DNA of 64,000 nucleotides. Origin: an uncultured Clostridia bacterium (GTDB lineage: Bacteria; Bacillota; Clostridia; Oscillospirales; Oscillospiraceae). Of the stretch, positions 50,635 to 58,503 are shown piece by piece (the stretch's first letter is position 1; the number at the start of each line of letters is the position of its first letter). Under the pieces are notes generated by a model that worked only from the letters and a program-made list of their open reading frames with translations, had not been told where the DNA came from and ran no database searches. The DNA is taken from the NCBI GenBank assembly GCA_937890525.1, contig CALADI010000024.1:30387-94386 (forward strand), in the 5' to 3' direction. A program made the position numbers and the translations under genes.

Positions 50635-52053
50635 ATGGCGAAGAAACGAAAATACGGCAGCGGAACCGTCCGAAAGCGTTCAGACGGTCGCTGGGAAGCC
50701 AGAGTCGTTGTCGGCTACGACGATAACGGCAACCCCAAAACAAAAAGTGTTCTCGCCAAAACAAAGGCGGAGTGCCTTGTAAAATTGGAAGAACTGAAAG
50801 AAAAATATGCGCCGCCTGTGACCCGGTGCCAGCCGGACATGCCCTTCGGTGACTGGATGGATTTTTGGTATCAGAACTACTGCAAGCCCCAGCTTCGGCT
50901 GAATACGCAGCTCGGTTACGAGGACCGGATCTACAAGCATATCATCCCGGAGATCGGAAAAATCCCGCTGAATCAGCTCACCCAAAGCGACTTGCAGCAG
51001 TTCTATGTCAGACTGAAAACCAACGGCAGGCTGATTCGGGTGGAACAGTATGGCCCTGGACTGTCCGACCGGATGGTTCGGGTGTGCCATGCCAACTGCC
51101 GCTCGGCACTGCAAAAGGCGGTGGAGGAAGGCTTGATTCGCATCAACCCGGCGATCGGCTGCAAGCTGCCGCCGAAGAAAAGCGGTGAAATGAATATCCT
51201 GACCCAAGAGGAAATGCAGCGGTTTCTCATCCAGGCGAAGCAGGATGGCTGCTACGAACTCTTCCTGTTGGAGCTTGGAACTGGCCTACGCCTAGGTGAG
51301 ATTCTGGCTCTGCAGTGGGATGATCTGAATATGGAAACCGGTGAGCTGCGGATCACCAAGTCCGCAACCTTCATCAAGGGTGAGCTTCATATCACGGAAC
51401 CCAAGACGAAATCTTCCATTCGGGTGATCGTTCTGCCCGGTTCTCTGTTGGAAATTCTGAAAAACTACAAAGCGACGGTGACATCCCGGTGGATGTTCCC
51501 GTCGCCTGTGAAAATAGACTCGCCGCTGACGCCCAACTTCGTCCGCCGCCGGATGCAGCAGACCTTGGAGCGGGCGCAGTGCAACAAAGTTCGCTTCCAT
51601 GACCTGCGGCACACCTTCGCAACCATGGCGCTGGAGCATGGGATGGATGTCAAGACGCTCTCTACCATCATCGGTCATATCTCCTCGGCAACGACGCTGG
51701 ATATCTACTCCCATGTCACCGATACCATGCAGAAGCAGGCGGCAGTGAAGATCGACCGTCAGATCGGCAAGAGTGATGCACCCATGCCGCCGGACGAGCA
51801 GAAGCAGCACACCGATCAAAGCGGCTTCCAGCCGTATAAATCCAAATACCGCAAATCCGGCACCGGCGGCATCTACCAGCTGAGCGACCACCTCTGGGAG
51901 GGCAAATACTCTCCCAGAGATGCCCACGGAAAGCGAACCTCCCGCAATGTCTACGCCAAAACCCGTGAGGAATGCGAAGAAAAACTGGCGGTGATGATTG
52001 AGGAAGTTAAAAAGGAAATCACGGCGGAGAAAGATAGGATAAAGAATAATTGA
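50635..52053 (+). CDS. Tyrosine recombinase with AP2-like domains at both ends (second of pair)
   Basis: A 472-residue integrase 14 bases after the first. N-terminal AP2-like domain (SGTVRKRSDGRWEARVVVGY), core-binding domain, then TGLRLGEILALQW, VRFHDLRHTFATMAL and LSTIIGHISSATTLDIYSHV with the Tyr. After the catalytic domain comes an extra ~90 residues with SGTGGIYQLSDHLWEGKYSP and RNVYAKTREECEEKL, which look like a second copy of the AP2-like arm-binding fold. Paired recombinases may act as a heteromer. Confidence 0.92.
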   Translation: MAKKRKYGSGTVRKRSDGRWEARVVVGYDDNGNPKTKSVLAKTKAECLVKLEELKEKYAPPVTRCQPDMPFGDWMDFWYQNYCKPQLRLNTQLGYEDRIYKHIIPEIGKIPLNQLTQSDLQQFYVRLKTNGRLIRVEQYGPGLSDRMVRVCHANCRSALQKAVEEGLIRINPAIGCKLPPKKSGEMNILTQEEMQRFLIQAKQDGCYELFLLELGTGLRLGEILALQWDDLNMETGELRITKSATFIKGELHITEPKTKSSIRVIVLPGSLLEILKNYKATVTSRWMFPSPVKIDSPLTPNFVRRRMQQTLERAQCNKVRFHDLRHTFATMALEHGMDVKTLSTIIGHISSATTLDIYSHVTDTMQKQAAVKIDRQIGKSDAPMPPDEQKQHTDQSGFQPYKSKYRKSGTGGIYQLSDHLWEGKYSPRDAHGKRTSRNVYAKTREECEEKLAVMIEEVKKEITAEKDRIKNN

Positions 52054-52113
52054 TTATAAGCATTCTCCCATCCGGATGGATGGGAGAGCGGTTTAGATTG
52101 TGCTTTTGGGATA
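52054..52113. terminator. Convergent gap with hairpin
   Basis: CTCCCATCC/GGATGGGAG (52065-52073 with 52078-52086) lies between the recombinase (+) and the STAND gene (-). It has no clear T-run. Confidence 0.45.
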
Positions 52114-55100
52114 TTAGCTTTCTAGAATATCGCTGATTTCTTCTTGTCGGATTTTTTCTCTTAATGCGTCGATAATATTTTCTATACGCTTTTTGTGCCG
52201 TATAAACTTCAACCCTGATAAACACGGTAATATCTGTTCCATATATTTAATTCGGGATGTAAGATATGATACAGCACTGTTTGTCCAACTTGTAGTCAGG
52301 GGAAATAGCGGTAAAGATTCAAACACTTCATAACTTGGATTATTCTCTAAAAGAAGTTTTATATAATCCACTTTTCTCTCAGTAGCTAGATTATCGATGC
52401 CGTAAAAAAGGTACTTCATTTTATCAGAATCGTTAGAGTTTTTGGTTATAAAATGTCTTATCCATTGATCCTGCTTCTGTGTCAGCCTATCTTTTTCTTG
52501 TTCCGGCGTCACAATCGATTCAATAAAATCAGAAACATCATATACAGCATATTTTGCCGATGCAATCAGGGAATCAACAATTGTGTCAAATACCTGGTCA
52601 GCATTTTCTACATCGAAGAAAGTCATGCTCTTTTCTTTGTATTCGTCAAAATTCGGACTTTTTGTTGTGCAAAGAATGCGGTTAATGTATTTTTCCAGAA
52701 TTGTAGGACTTGCCTGATAGATTTCCTTTAGGAAGCTTCCATCATAGTCTACATATTGACTATGGTCGATTGATTCGATATATATATCTTCCAGCAGTTC
52801 CAAATCGCTTTCGAATTTCTTTACCACAGATTCAGGGGAGTTGCGGTGGGGATTAAATAGCAGAGAAAAATATAGATATGGAACAAACCGCGAATATGTA
52901 ACCTTCGAAAGAATAATTCGGGAAGCCTTGATCAATACATCGTCATCCACCTTGCTGTACTTTTCCAGGAAATCCACATTCCGAGTGAACGATCGGCTTA
53001 AGGATGCATCCGAATTACTATGCAGGAAAGAATAAAGCCCGTGTAACTGCAACTCATCAATCGCTTCGTCGTGAATCTCATGATAGTAAGCAAACATCCA
53101 TGCGTTCTTGTTTTCATACTCTTCTGAGTCAATTAATGCTAGCACTTCAGACGGTGCCATAATTCTGAAAAGATCTTTCAGAATAGACAGCGGGTAAACA
53201 TCAAATGGTGTATTAGATTTTAGGTAATACCGGATTGCCTCTGGAAAGTATTCTTCCTTAACGGAGAAGGCACGGAAAGCAATTTCAAGACCATTAGTAA
53301 TTTCATAGCTGTTATCACCATCATACTCTGTGCACTCTGTGCAGGTCTCGATCAGTTCATTGAACTCTGCAACTGAACACCGGTGCACATATTGGTCAAT
53401 AGCTTCCTTTTTTGCCTTTTCTCGCTGCCTGGGTCCTTTCATCATACGATAAATTGTAAGCTTGGGCGCAGTTAAGTACGCATCCAAGGAATGGAATGTA
53501 GCTTCATCAGTTGAGAATATGTCAGTAAGCCGTTCTGCCAATAGACAATTAGGAAGATAGTGCGCTGGGAATGCCTGCTCCATGATTGTAACAATATATG
53601 GAGCGTCAATATTGACAACAGCCCTACTGCTTTCGTCAATGGAACGGCCATACCCTTTAAGTAGATTATAAATCGGAAGTTGGTAATTATCTTCTGCGCA
53701 TAATAGACATAATATTTCCCAAACCATTCCTCGATATGTTTCTACACCATTGGTAAGGGTAAGCAAAAAACTGTAGAAAGTTGCTGTATTTCTTCTTCCA
53801 TCCTCAAAGCCATCAAAACGTAATCCTAATAGTTTTGGAACAACGGCAAGGAAAAGCTTAGATACATATTCATTAGTCCAGTTACAGGAATATTCTCGGA
53901 ACTTTTCGATGAGCTTAATCTGCGTAAAGTAGCCATGTCTATAGGAGTGTCTGGAAACGGAATAATAAGATGTAATCGAATGATAGAACTCAGAAAAAAG
54001 ATCAGGTCTTCTTCGATAAAATTCAAAGAATAAATCCAATGCAGTTTCCAGATTCTCAGTATCTGCAAAGCCACCCAGAATAATTAATACATCACTATTA
54101 ATAGTGCGGAAAGACTTATCAACGTCTGTGTTAAGTTCCTCAATAGGTATACAAACTGCTTCTTCACTTTCAATAATTTCCTGCATCATTATCAGTGTTT
54201 CTACAGGATTAACTGGATAAAAAGCTTTTACATATTTAAAGAAAGATGGATTATTCTCATCGGCTAACTCCTTCCACACAGCCTTGATTTCCCCACTAAT
54301 AAATGTATAAAGCTCTTCAACATGATATACACCTAATAGAGTGTTGATCGCCGAGATGGTTTTTTCCTGATACACACTAAAGCATGCACGAATCATAGCT
54401 TGCAAGCTGATAATCTTCTTATCGCAATACACATACTTCAAAATATAATTTGCCAAGCACTGTTCCGAAAACCGAACAGCCTTGTCGTTGCATATATCCA
54501 CAATCTCCAGCTTATGAAGCGTATAAAGGTTTTCAACAAATACTTCTTTAGAGAACTGGCATTGCGACAAGACTGGTTCCAGTGGATCAATGTGATCAAT
54601 GTGCAATGTTCGCAAAAATGCTATCAGTCCGGCCGAGGCTAGAAGCTGCTTATTATTCTCAAGCCCCGCCTCAGCCAATGCACTGCTATAATACGCAGAG
54701 TATAGCTGGGTAATGTCATCGATCGAGTCGAGTCGATTTGCATCACTAGCGAGTTTTCCTGCAAGCATAGCTATACGAGCATTTCCTTCCGCAAGGCGAA
54801 CAATTCGAGCCAAATAATTCTCATTTTGTATGCCTAGTTCCTGCTTAACGAGCTGTTTAATTTGCTCATCTGACATCAATGCTATTGACAAGGTTTCGAA
54901 TGCAGTGATTCCGCTAATCTCATCCTTTATTTTTGAGATTGCGTAGTCACGGACTGTAATCAGAATTTTGACCCGGTATCCTTCTGCCTGCTTAACAGCA
55001 TATTGCGCCACATGCTGCAATCCAGAAAGCTGGTTGGCATCGTCAACGACTAATACATAGCGTCCAGGCATTTCCATGTAGAGCGCCAGATCTTCATAAA

Positions 55101-55833
55101 TCGGCAGGGCATTGTCATGGATACACAACAACTGAGAACCTGTGCTTTGGGAGTATGTTTCAACATATTGCAATGCCAAACGAGTTTTTCCCGTTCCGGC
55201 TGGGCCTGTGAGAATAACAACATTCGTTTTCTCGAAAAGTTTATCAATCGCTTCTAACGCATCTTCTCTAAAATGGAATTGCGTAGCCAAAGGTGCTGCT
55301 AGCTTTGATGCATCATAGTGTTTAATAAAATCCTCTATGGATTCAATCTGGTTGGTATCAATAGCAATATGTAGATACTCTTTTACAATTCCACGGTGCT
55401 TAAGGTAGAGATCCTGTGCCAGTTGGTCAATACCATATATGCTAAACTGAATCCCGACAGATTCGCACATTGATCGGAAAATAGCATCGTCTTTCGGCGA
55501 AATGTTTGATGAAGTATGGCAATAAATAATCTCAGAAATCTTATCATGAGGTATTTGCGTAGTTGATATATCCAAGCACTTCTGAATATCTGACTTGATT
55601 TTGTCTGGTAGATTGCTTTGCTGGGTTGTATATTCCACAAACACATATTTTTCATTTGCATCAAAGAAATAGGTATCCGGAGTTCCTCGGGTAGTCTTCT
55701 GTGTGCCTGCCTGTGTGCCAAGCGAAACAATATTGGGATAACCGATTTTTGATAAGTATCTGTCACACATTGATTGGAAACTGCCAGCGTCCAACTGAAG
55801 AATTCGCTGCTTAATTTCATCGATTATGGCCAT
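52114..55833 (-). CDS. Nuclease-STAND NTPase, Avs-type antiviral protein candidate
   Basis: A 1,239-residue protein starting at ATG 55833 (AAAGGTGG upstream). Residues 1-130: restriction-endonuclease-like domain with RGTPDTYFFDANEKYVFVEY (Asp53, Glu67; the usual Lys of ExK is not in place, giving Glu-Tyr-Thr). Residues about 185-480: STAND-type P-loop NTPase with LTGPAGTGKTRLAL (209-216) and VLVVDDANQ (Walker B), then a winged helix. The remaining ~750 residues are all-helical repeats, likely the sensor. This order (effector, STAND, sensor) is that of Avs proteins, which detect a phage protein and cut DNA. It is cargo of the integration module. Confidence 0.8.
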   Translation of the reverse strand: MAIIDEIKQRILQLDAGSFQSMCDRYLSKIGYPNIVSLGTQAGTQKTTRGTPDTYFFDANEKYVFVEYTTQQSNLPDKIKSDIQKCLDISTTQIPHDKISEIIYCHTSSNISPKDDAIFRSMCESVGIQFSIYGIDQLAQDLYLKHRGIVKEYLHIAIDTNQIESIEDFIKHYDASKLAAPLATQFHFREDALEAIDKLFEKTNVVILTGPAGTGKTRLALQYVETYSQSTGSQLLCIHDNALPIYEDLALYMEMPGRYVLVVDDANQLSGLQHVAQYAVKQAEGYRVKILITVRDYAISKIKDEISGITAFETLSIALMSDEQIKQLVKQELGIQNENYLARIVRLAEGNARIAMLAGKLASDANRLDSIDDITQLYSAYYSSALAEAGLENNKQLLASAGLIAFLRTLHIDHIDPLEPVLSQCQFSKEVFVENLYTLHKLEIVDICNDKAVRFSEQCLANYILKYVYCDKKIISLQAMIRACFSVYQEKTISAINTLLGVYHVEELYTFISGEIKAVWKELADENNPSFFKYVKAFYPVNPVETLIMMQEIIESEEAVCIPIEELNTDVDKSFRTINSDVLIILGGFADTENLETALDLFFEFYRRRPDLFSEFYHSITSYYSVSRHSYRHGYFTQIKLIEKFREYSCNWTNEYVSKLFLAVVPKLLGLRFDGFEDGRRNTATFYSFLLTLTNGVETYRGMVWEILCLLCAEDNYQLPIYNLLKGYGRSIDESSRAVVNIDAPYIVTIMEQAFPAHYLPNCLLAERLTDIFSTDEATFHSLDAYLTAPKLTIYRMMKGPRQREKAKKEAIDQYVHRCSVAEFNELIETCTECTEYDGDNSYEITNGLEIAFRAFSVKEEYFPEAIRYYLKSNTPFDVYPLSILKDLFRIMAPSEVLALIDSEEYENKNAWMFAYYHEIHDEAIDELQLHGLYSFLHSNSDASLSRSFTRNVDFLEKYSKVDDDVLIKASRIILSKVTYSRFVPYLYFSLLFNPHRNSPESVVKKFESDLELLEDIYIESIDHSQYVDYDGSFLKEIYQASPTILEKYINRILCTTKSPNFDEYKEKSMTFFDVENADQVFDTIVDSLIASAKYAVYDVSDFIESIVTPEQEKDRLTQKQDQWIRHFITKNSNDSDKMKYLFYGIDNLATERKVDYIKLLLENNPSYEVFESLPLFPLTTSWTNSAVSYLTSRIKYMEQILPCLSGLKFIRHKKRIENIIDALREKIRQEEISDILES

Positions 55834-56049
55834 TTTCTGCACCACCTTTCTTGTTGCATCCATTATATCAAAATTAAAGCCTATTGCAACAGATTCCCCG
55901 ATAAGTAGAATCACCAAAGAAGAATAAAGATGAGATTGGACAGATAGGATGAGAAAGAAGCAAAGGCGTTTTCGTTTAGCGAGGATTGGTTTGTTCAACT
56001 GGTTCCTCATTGGCAATTTCCGCGAGCTCTGGCAGGGTAAAAATGATAC
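55834..56049. other. Upstream region of the STAND gene
   Basis: A+T-rich. The open frame of the STAND gene extends to 56016 but without coding character. The minus strand holds TATAAT-like words (for example ATTATATC complement near 55862), and the promoter is probably here; no single pair of boxes was decisive. Confidence 0.35.
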
Positions 56050-56068
56050 GCTATAAACAAAGAAAAGA
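56050..56068 (+). repeat. Island repeat, copy 4
   Basis: CGCTATAAACAAAGAAAAG, identical to copy 3 over 19 bases and in the same orientation. Together they flank the 7.9-kb integration module plus STAND gene. Confidence 0.8.
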
Positions 56069-56069
56069 C

Positions 56070-56093
56070 CGCCGGAGTGAAAACTCCGGCGGA
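56070..56093. terminator. Hairpin next to repeat copy 4
   Basis: A 10-bp perfect stem CCGCCGGAGT/ACTCCGGCGG starting 2 bases after the repeat. Confidence 0.6.
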
Positions 56094-56195
56094 GAGGTTA
56101 TTCTGCCAATATCAATATGACAGCCTGCACCGTTCGACTGACTTTTTTGCACGGTTTGTGTAGTATGTGTATATCACATTTAGGGAGGATTTAAA

Positions 56196-57569
56196 TTGAC
56201 CAGTGAAGAATTCCGCACAAATCCGTTATTACTGAGAAACCAATTTGAGCGAAGTGGAACATTTGAAATCCCGGTTATTCACAAAGAAAAAGTCAGTCTT
56301 GAAAACTTGACACTAATTGGTTATGATAAAATCAGTTCAGGGAAAGATAATCAAATTGTGCACTTCTTTTTGGACGACTATAAGTTTGAAGTGCTCTGGA
56401 ACAATCCCGAACCCAGAGTCGAAAGGCTTTCTGTGTTTAAGGCTGTTCTGTCTCCTCAGTTTAGCATCTATTCTGAAATGCCAATGGCTGTCCAAATCCA
56501 TAACACTTTCAGAAGCCGATGGTGTGGTGCGTATCTGCAAAGCAAAGGAATCAAAGTAATTCCTTCAGTTGTATGGGGAGAGCCGGACACTTTTTGGTTT
56601 TGCTTTGATGGACTTGAAAAGAACTCGATCGTAGCGGTATCCACTATTGGTGTCCGCAACGAAAAGGAACTGTTTATGTCCGGTTACAAGGAGTTGCTCC
56701 GTCGGATAGAGCCTTCTACTGTAATTTGTTACGGGAAACCCTTTGATGAGATGGAAGGGAACATCATTTACATTACTTATGAAGAGACAAACAACTACAG
56801 TTCCAAAGCATACCGTGATGAACTGATTGCGCAGATTCCCCAGATTCCCAAAGACTTGATCTACGAAAAAGGGGGCGGTCATGCTGGTGGAGGAAATAGA
56901 TTTCCCACACATGACAGTCAAATCAAACACATTTTTCGCAAGAAAAATGGACATACAGCTGATACACCGGAGAACAGAGAGCTTCTTCTGCGAGTATGTA
57001 ATGATGAAAGCAACTATATGGGAACGGACAAAAATGGGAATCGCTGGTATGTGCAGATATTGTCTGATGGTAGGCAAGTATGGGTAACAACTAGAGATGG
57101 AATTATCCAAAACGCTGGTATTAATAATGTGGTCTTACCCTGGCACGAAGATACGGGGTTGAACCAACCAAGAAATAAAGGAGCTGAGCGAAATATGGAG
57201 AATACGCCATGCAGAAGAGCGTTCCTGTCCATGTATTATTTGTTGGACAGTATTTACTCTCAATTTCCCTATAAGAATTTGGCAGTCGTTCTAGGAGACA
57301 TTAATCCGACTCTATTCAAGGGCAGCATGTCTGCTGATCCAGCGGCGTGGGATGATTTTTGCGAGTATTACAAAGAAGCTGAGTCTGAAAGCGGTAGCGA
57401 ATTCAAGGCAGGGTATGGTGCAGCTATTAGATTCCTGCGTGTCTACGAAGAAGAATGGGGCTACCCGATTCCCTACGCCATGGAAGAGTTTACGACAGAG
57501 AAATATCGTGAGTATTACTTTAATTATAAGTGCCTGAATGAAATTTGCACTGCTATAAACAAAGAATAG
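56196..57569 (+). CDS. DUF4417 protein with toxin-like middle region
   Basis: A 457-residue protein starting at TTG 56196 (GGAGG 7 bases upstream). Residues 1-215 match DUF4417 (VHFFLDDYKFEVLWNNPEP; WCGAYLQSKGIKVIPSVVWG). Residues about 235-325 (HIFRKKNGHTADTPENRELL, GNRWYVQILSDGRQVWVTTR, INNVVLPWH) resemble C-terminal RNase domains of polymorphic toxins. A last ~130-residue helical part follows. The final codons CTAINKE and the stop are written by island repeat copy 5, so the recombination repeat supplies the 3' end of the gene. Function unproven. Confidence 0.7.
   Translation: MTSEEFRTNPLLLRNQFERSGTFEIPVIHKEKVSLENLTLIGYDKISSGKDNQIVHFFLDDYKFEVLWNNPEPRVERLSVFKAVLSPQFSIYSEMPMAVQIHNTFRSRWCGAYLQSKGIKVIPSVVWGEPDTFWFCFDGLEKNSIVAVSTIGVRNEKELFMSGYKELLRRIEPSTVICYGKPFDEMEGNIIYITYEETNNYSSKAYRDELIAQIPQIPKDLIYEKGGGHAGGGNRFPTHDSQIKHIFRKKNGHTADTPENRELLLRVCNDESNYMGTDKNGNRWYVQILSDGRQVWVTTRDGIIQNAGINNVVLPWHEDTGLNQPRNKGAERNMENTPCRRAFLSMYYLLDSIYSQFPYKNLAVVLGDINPTLFKGSMSADPAAWDDFCEYYKEAESESGSEFKAGYGAAIRFLRVYEEEWGYPIPYAMEEFTTEKYREYYFNYKCLNEICTAINKE
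57544..57569 (+). repeat. Island repeat, copy 5 (variant)
   Basis: TTGCACT followed by GCTATAAACAAAGAATAG; the change AAG to TAG provides the stop codon of the DUF4417 gene. Confidence 0.75.
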
Positions 57570-57594
57570 GCGGCGAAGACTTCTTCGCCGCCTA
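57567..57594. terminator. Terminator after the DUF4417 gene
   Basis: A 12-bp stem TAGGCGGCGAAG/CTTCGCCGCCTA overlapping the stop codon and repeat copy 5. It separates two convergent genes. Confidence 0.75.
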
Positions 57595-57602
57595 TTAAAC
57601 AA

Positions 57603-57851
57603 TCATGCTGTAAATTGAGAGTGAATTCTGGTATTTGTGCTTGCGTCAATAGATGCAACCTGCTTTAAATCGGTTTCTTTAACAGCAATGGTAGCAATGT
57701 CATCCTCAATGCCGTGTTGAGGAAAATTGACTAACCAGTAGCCATCAATACATTCAGAATGGCAAATCCAACCTTGCATGCCTTGGTGAACACCGTATTT
57801 TGTGTATTTTTCCTTTTCGGTAATTACTTCAACGCAATCCAGTTCTTTCAT
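57603..57851 (-). CDS. Small acidic protein, immunity-like
   Basis: An 82-residue protein (MKELDCVEVITEKEKYTKYG, then VHQGMQGWICHSECIDGYWL and VNFPQHGIEDDIATIAVKE). This short beta-rich pattern (G-x-x-GWI, W-L-V-N-F, DIATI) is like small proteins coded next to contact-dependent toxins and thought to be immunity proteins. GGAGG lies 8 bases before ATG 57851. It faces the toxin-like DUF4417 gene; pairing is an inference. Confidence 0.55.
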   Translation of the reverse strand: MKELDCVEVITEKEKYTKYGVHQGMQGWICHSECIDGYWLVNFPQHGIEDDIATIAVKETDLKQVASIDASTNTRIHSQFTA

Positions 57852-57866
57852 TTTATTTTCCTCCAT

Positions 57867-58098
57867 ATGGCGTAGTGAGTTCTAACTTGCCGTTAGGCTT
57901 GACCATCCAACCACTGATGAATGATACGGTACCCCAACCATATTGCGTTTCCATTGGACCCGCTTGTTAGCCCAATAGTCTTTGCGTGGGAGCAGTGGTG
58001 CAACCCATGATTTGGTGTACAAAATAAGTTTTTTGATAAATAATTTTCATGCAGATATGAGAAAAAGACCAGACACCATATGGCGGTATCTGGACATT
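57867..58098 (-). other. Intergenic region with possible gene tail
   Basis: The minus strand can encode METQYGWGTVSFISGWMVKP followed by NGKLELTTPYGGK, ending just before the immunity-like gene; this may be the 3' remnant of a toxin gene. From 58022 the A+T-rich tail and hairpin of the second tRNA-fragment copy begin. Confidence 0.35.
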
Positions 58099-58119
58099 TG
58101 GTCCGCGTGGCGAGACTCG
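58022..58119 (-). repeat. Second displaced tRNA-Pro 3' end
   Basis: Bases 58099-58119 equal the last 21 bases of the tRNA-Pro gene with one change. The adjacent 75 bases share their order and much sequence with 32752-32831 (AAATAAG, TTTTTNTGATAAAT, ATGAGAAAAAG, CCAGA/TCTGG hairpin). Confidence 0.7.
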
Positions 58120-58227
58120 TTTGCATCTGCGCCGATAGGCGCAGATAGAGGTTCGCCGCCATCTAGCTGGCGGCGGCAACGCTCGTCCGCGTTGCATTTG
58201 ATTGTTCGAGTCTCGCATTCAAAAGAT
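58120..58227. repeat. Hairpin-rich insert between tRNA-Pro ends
   Basis: ATCTGCGCC-GATA-GGCGCAGAT (58124-58145) and CGCCGCCA-TCTAGC-TGGCGGCG (58152-58173) are perfect hairpins. The stretch is framed by GCGAGACTCG and its complement CGAGTCTCGC, both parts of the tRNA T-arm. No gene is seen. Confidence 0.5.
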
Positions 58228-58261
58228 AAAAGCCGAGAGAGCAAATGCTCTTTCGGCTTTT
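58228..58261 (-). terminator. Terminator of tRNA-Pro
   Basis: A stem AAAAGCCGAAAGAGC/GCTCTCTCGGCTTTT on the minus strand directly after the tRNA 3' end. Confidence 0.8.
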
Positions 58262-58262
58262 A

Positions 58263-58338
58263 TGGTCCGAGTGGCGAGACTCGAACTCGCGGCATCCTGG
58301 TCCCAAACCAGGCGCCCTACCAACTGGGCCACACCCGG
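58263..58338 (-). tRNA. tRNA-Pro (UGG)
   Basis: On the minus strand the gene begins CCGGGTGTGGCCCAGTTGG and ends CACTCGGACCA. The acceptor stem pairs CCGGGTG with CACTCGG (one G-T), the anticodon arm is CCTGG-TTTGGGA-CCAGG with anticodon TGG, the T arm contains GTTCGAGTC, and CCA is encoded. The island lies on its 3' side. Confidence 0.95.
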
Positions 58339-58503
58339 ATCGTACCCCTCGGGGATGCCGAGGGGACAATACCAAGATATTATATCGGATATTTATGGGA
58401 AATGCAAGCAAAATATGTTGCATATCTCGGGCGGCGGGGAACTGCGCCAAACCCGCACATATGGGGGAAAATCCAAGACTGCCGGAGGGGCGGCGCACAT
58501 CAG

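Larger units (their letters stand above)
32832..58119. mobile_element. Genomic island integrated at tRNA-Pro
   Basis: The island is bounded by tRNA-Pro 3' fragments at 32832-32876 and 58099-58119, next to the intact tRNA at 58263-58338. It is clearly more A+T-rich than its surroundings. It carries defence-type genes, two tyrosine recombinases, an excisionase-like HTH, an IS256-family element and five copies of a short direct repeat that cut it into blocks. It looks like a composite of several integrative elements rather than one. Confidence 0.7.

Noticed and set aside
33816..57569. CRISPR array from the five short repeats
   Set aside because: The spacing is 1.5 to 9.5 kb and the intervals are genes, not uniform spacers; no cas genes are present.
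57603..57851. Firm assignment of the small gene to a named immunity family
   Set aside because: The length and pattern are suggestive, but no signature specific to one family could be confirmed by eye.
57893..58244. Small open frames around the tRNA-Pro fragments
   Set aside because: They run through hairpins and tRNA sequence on both strands and have no start signals; they are by-products of repeat DNA.
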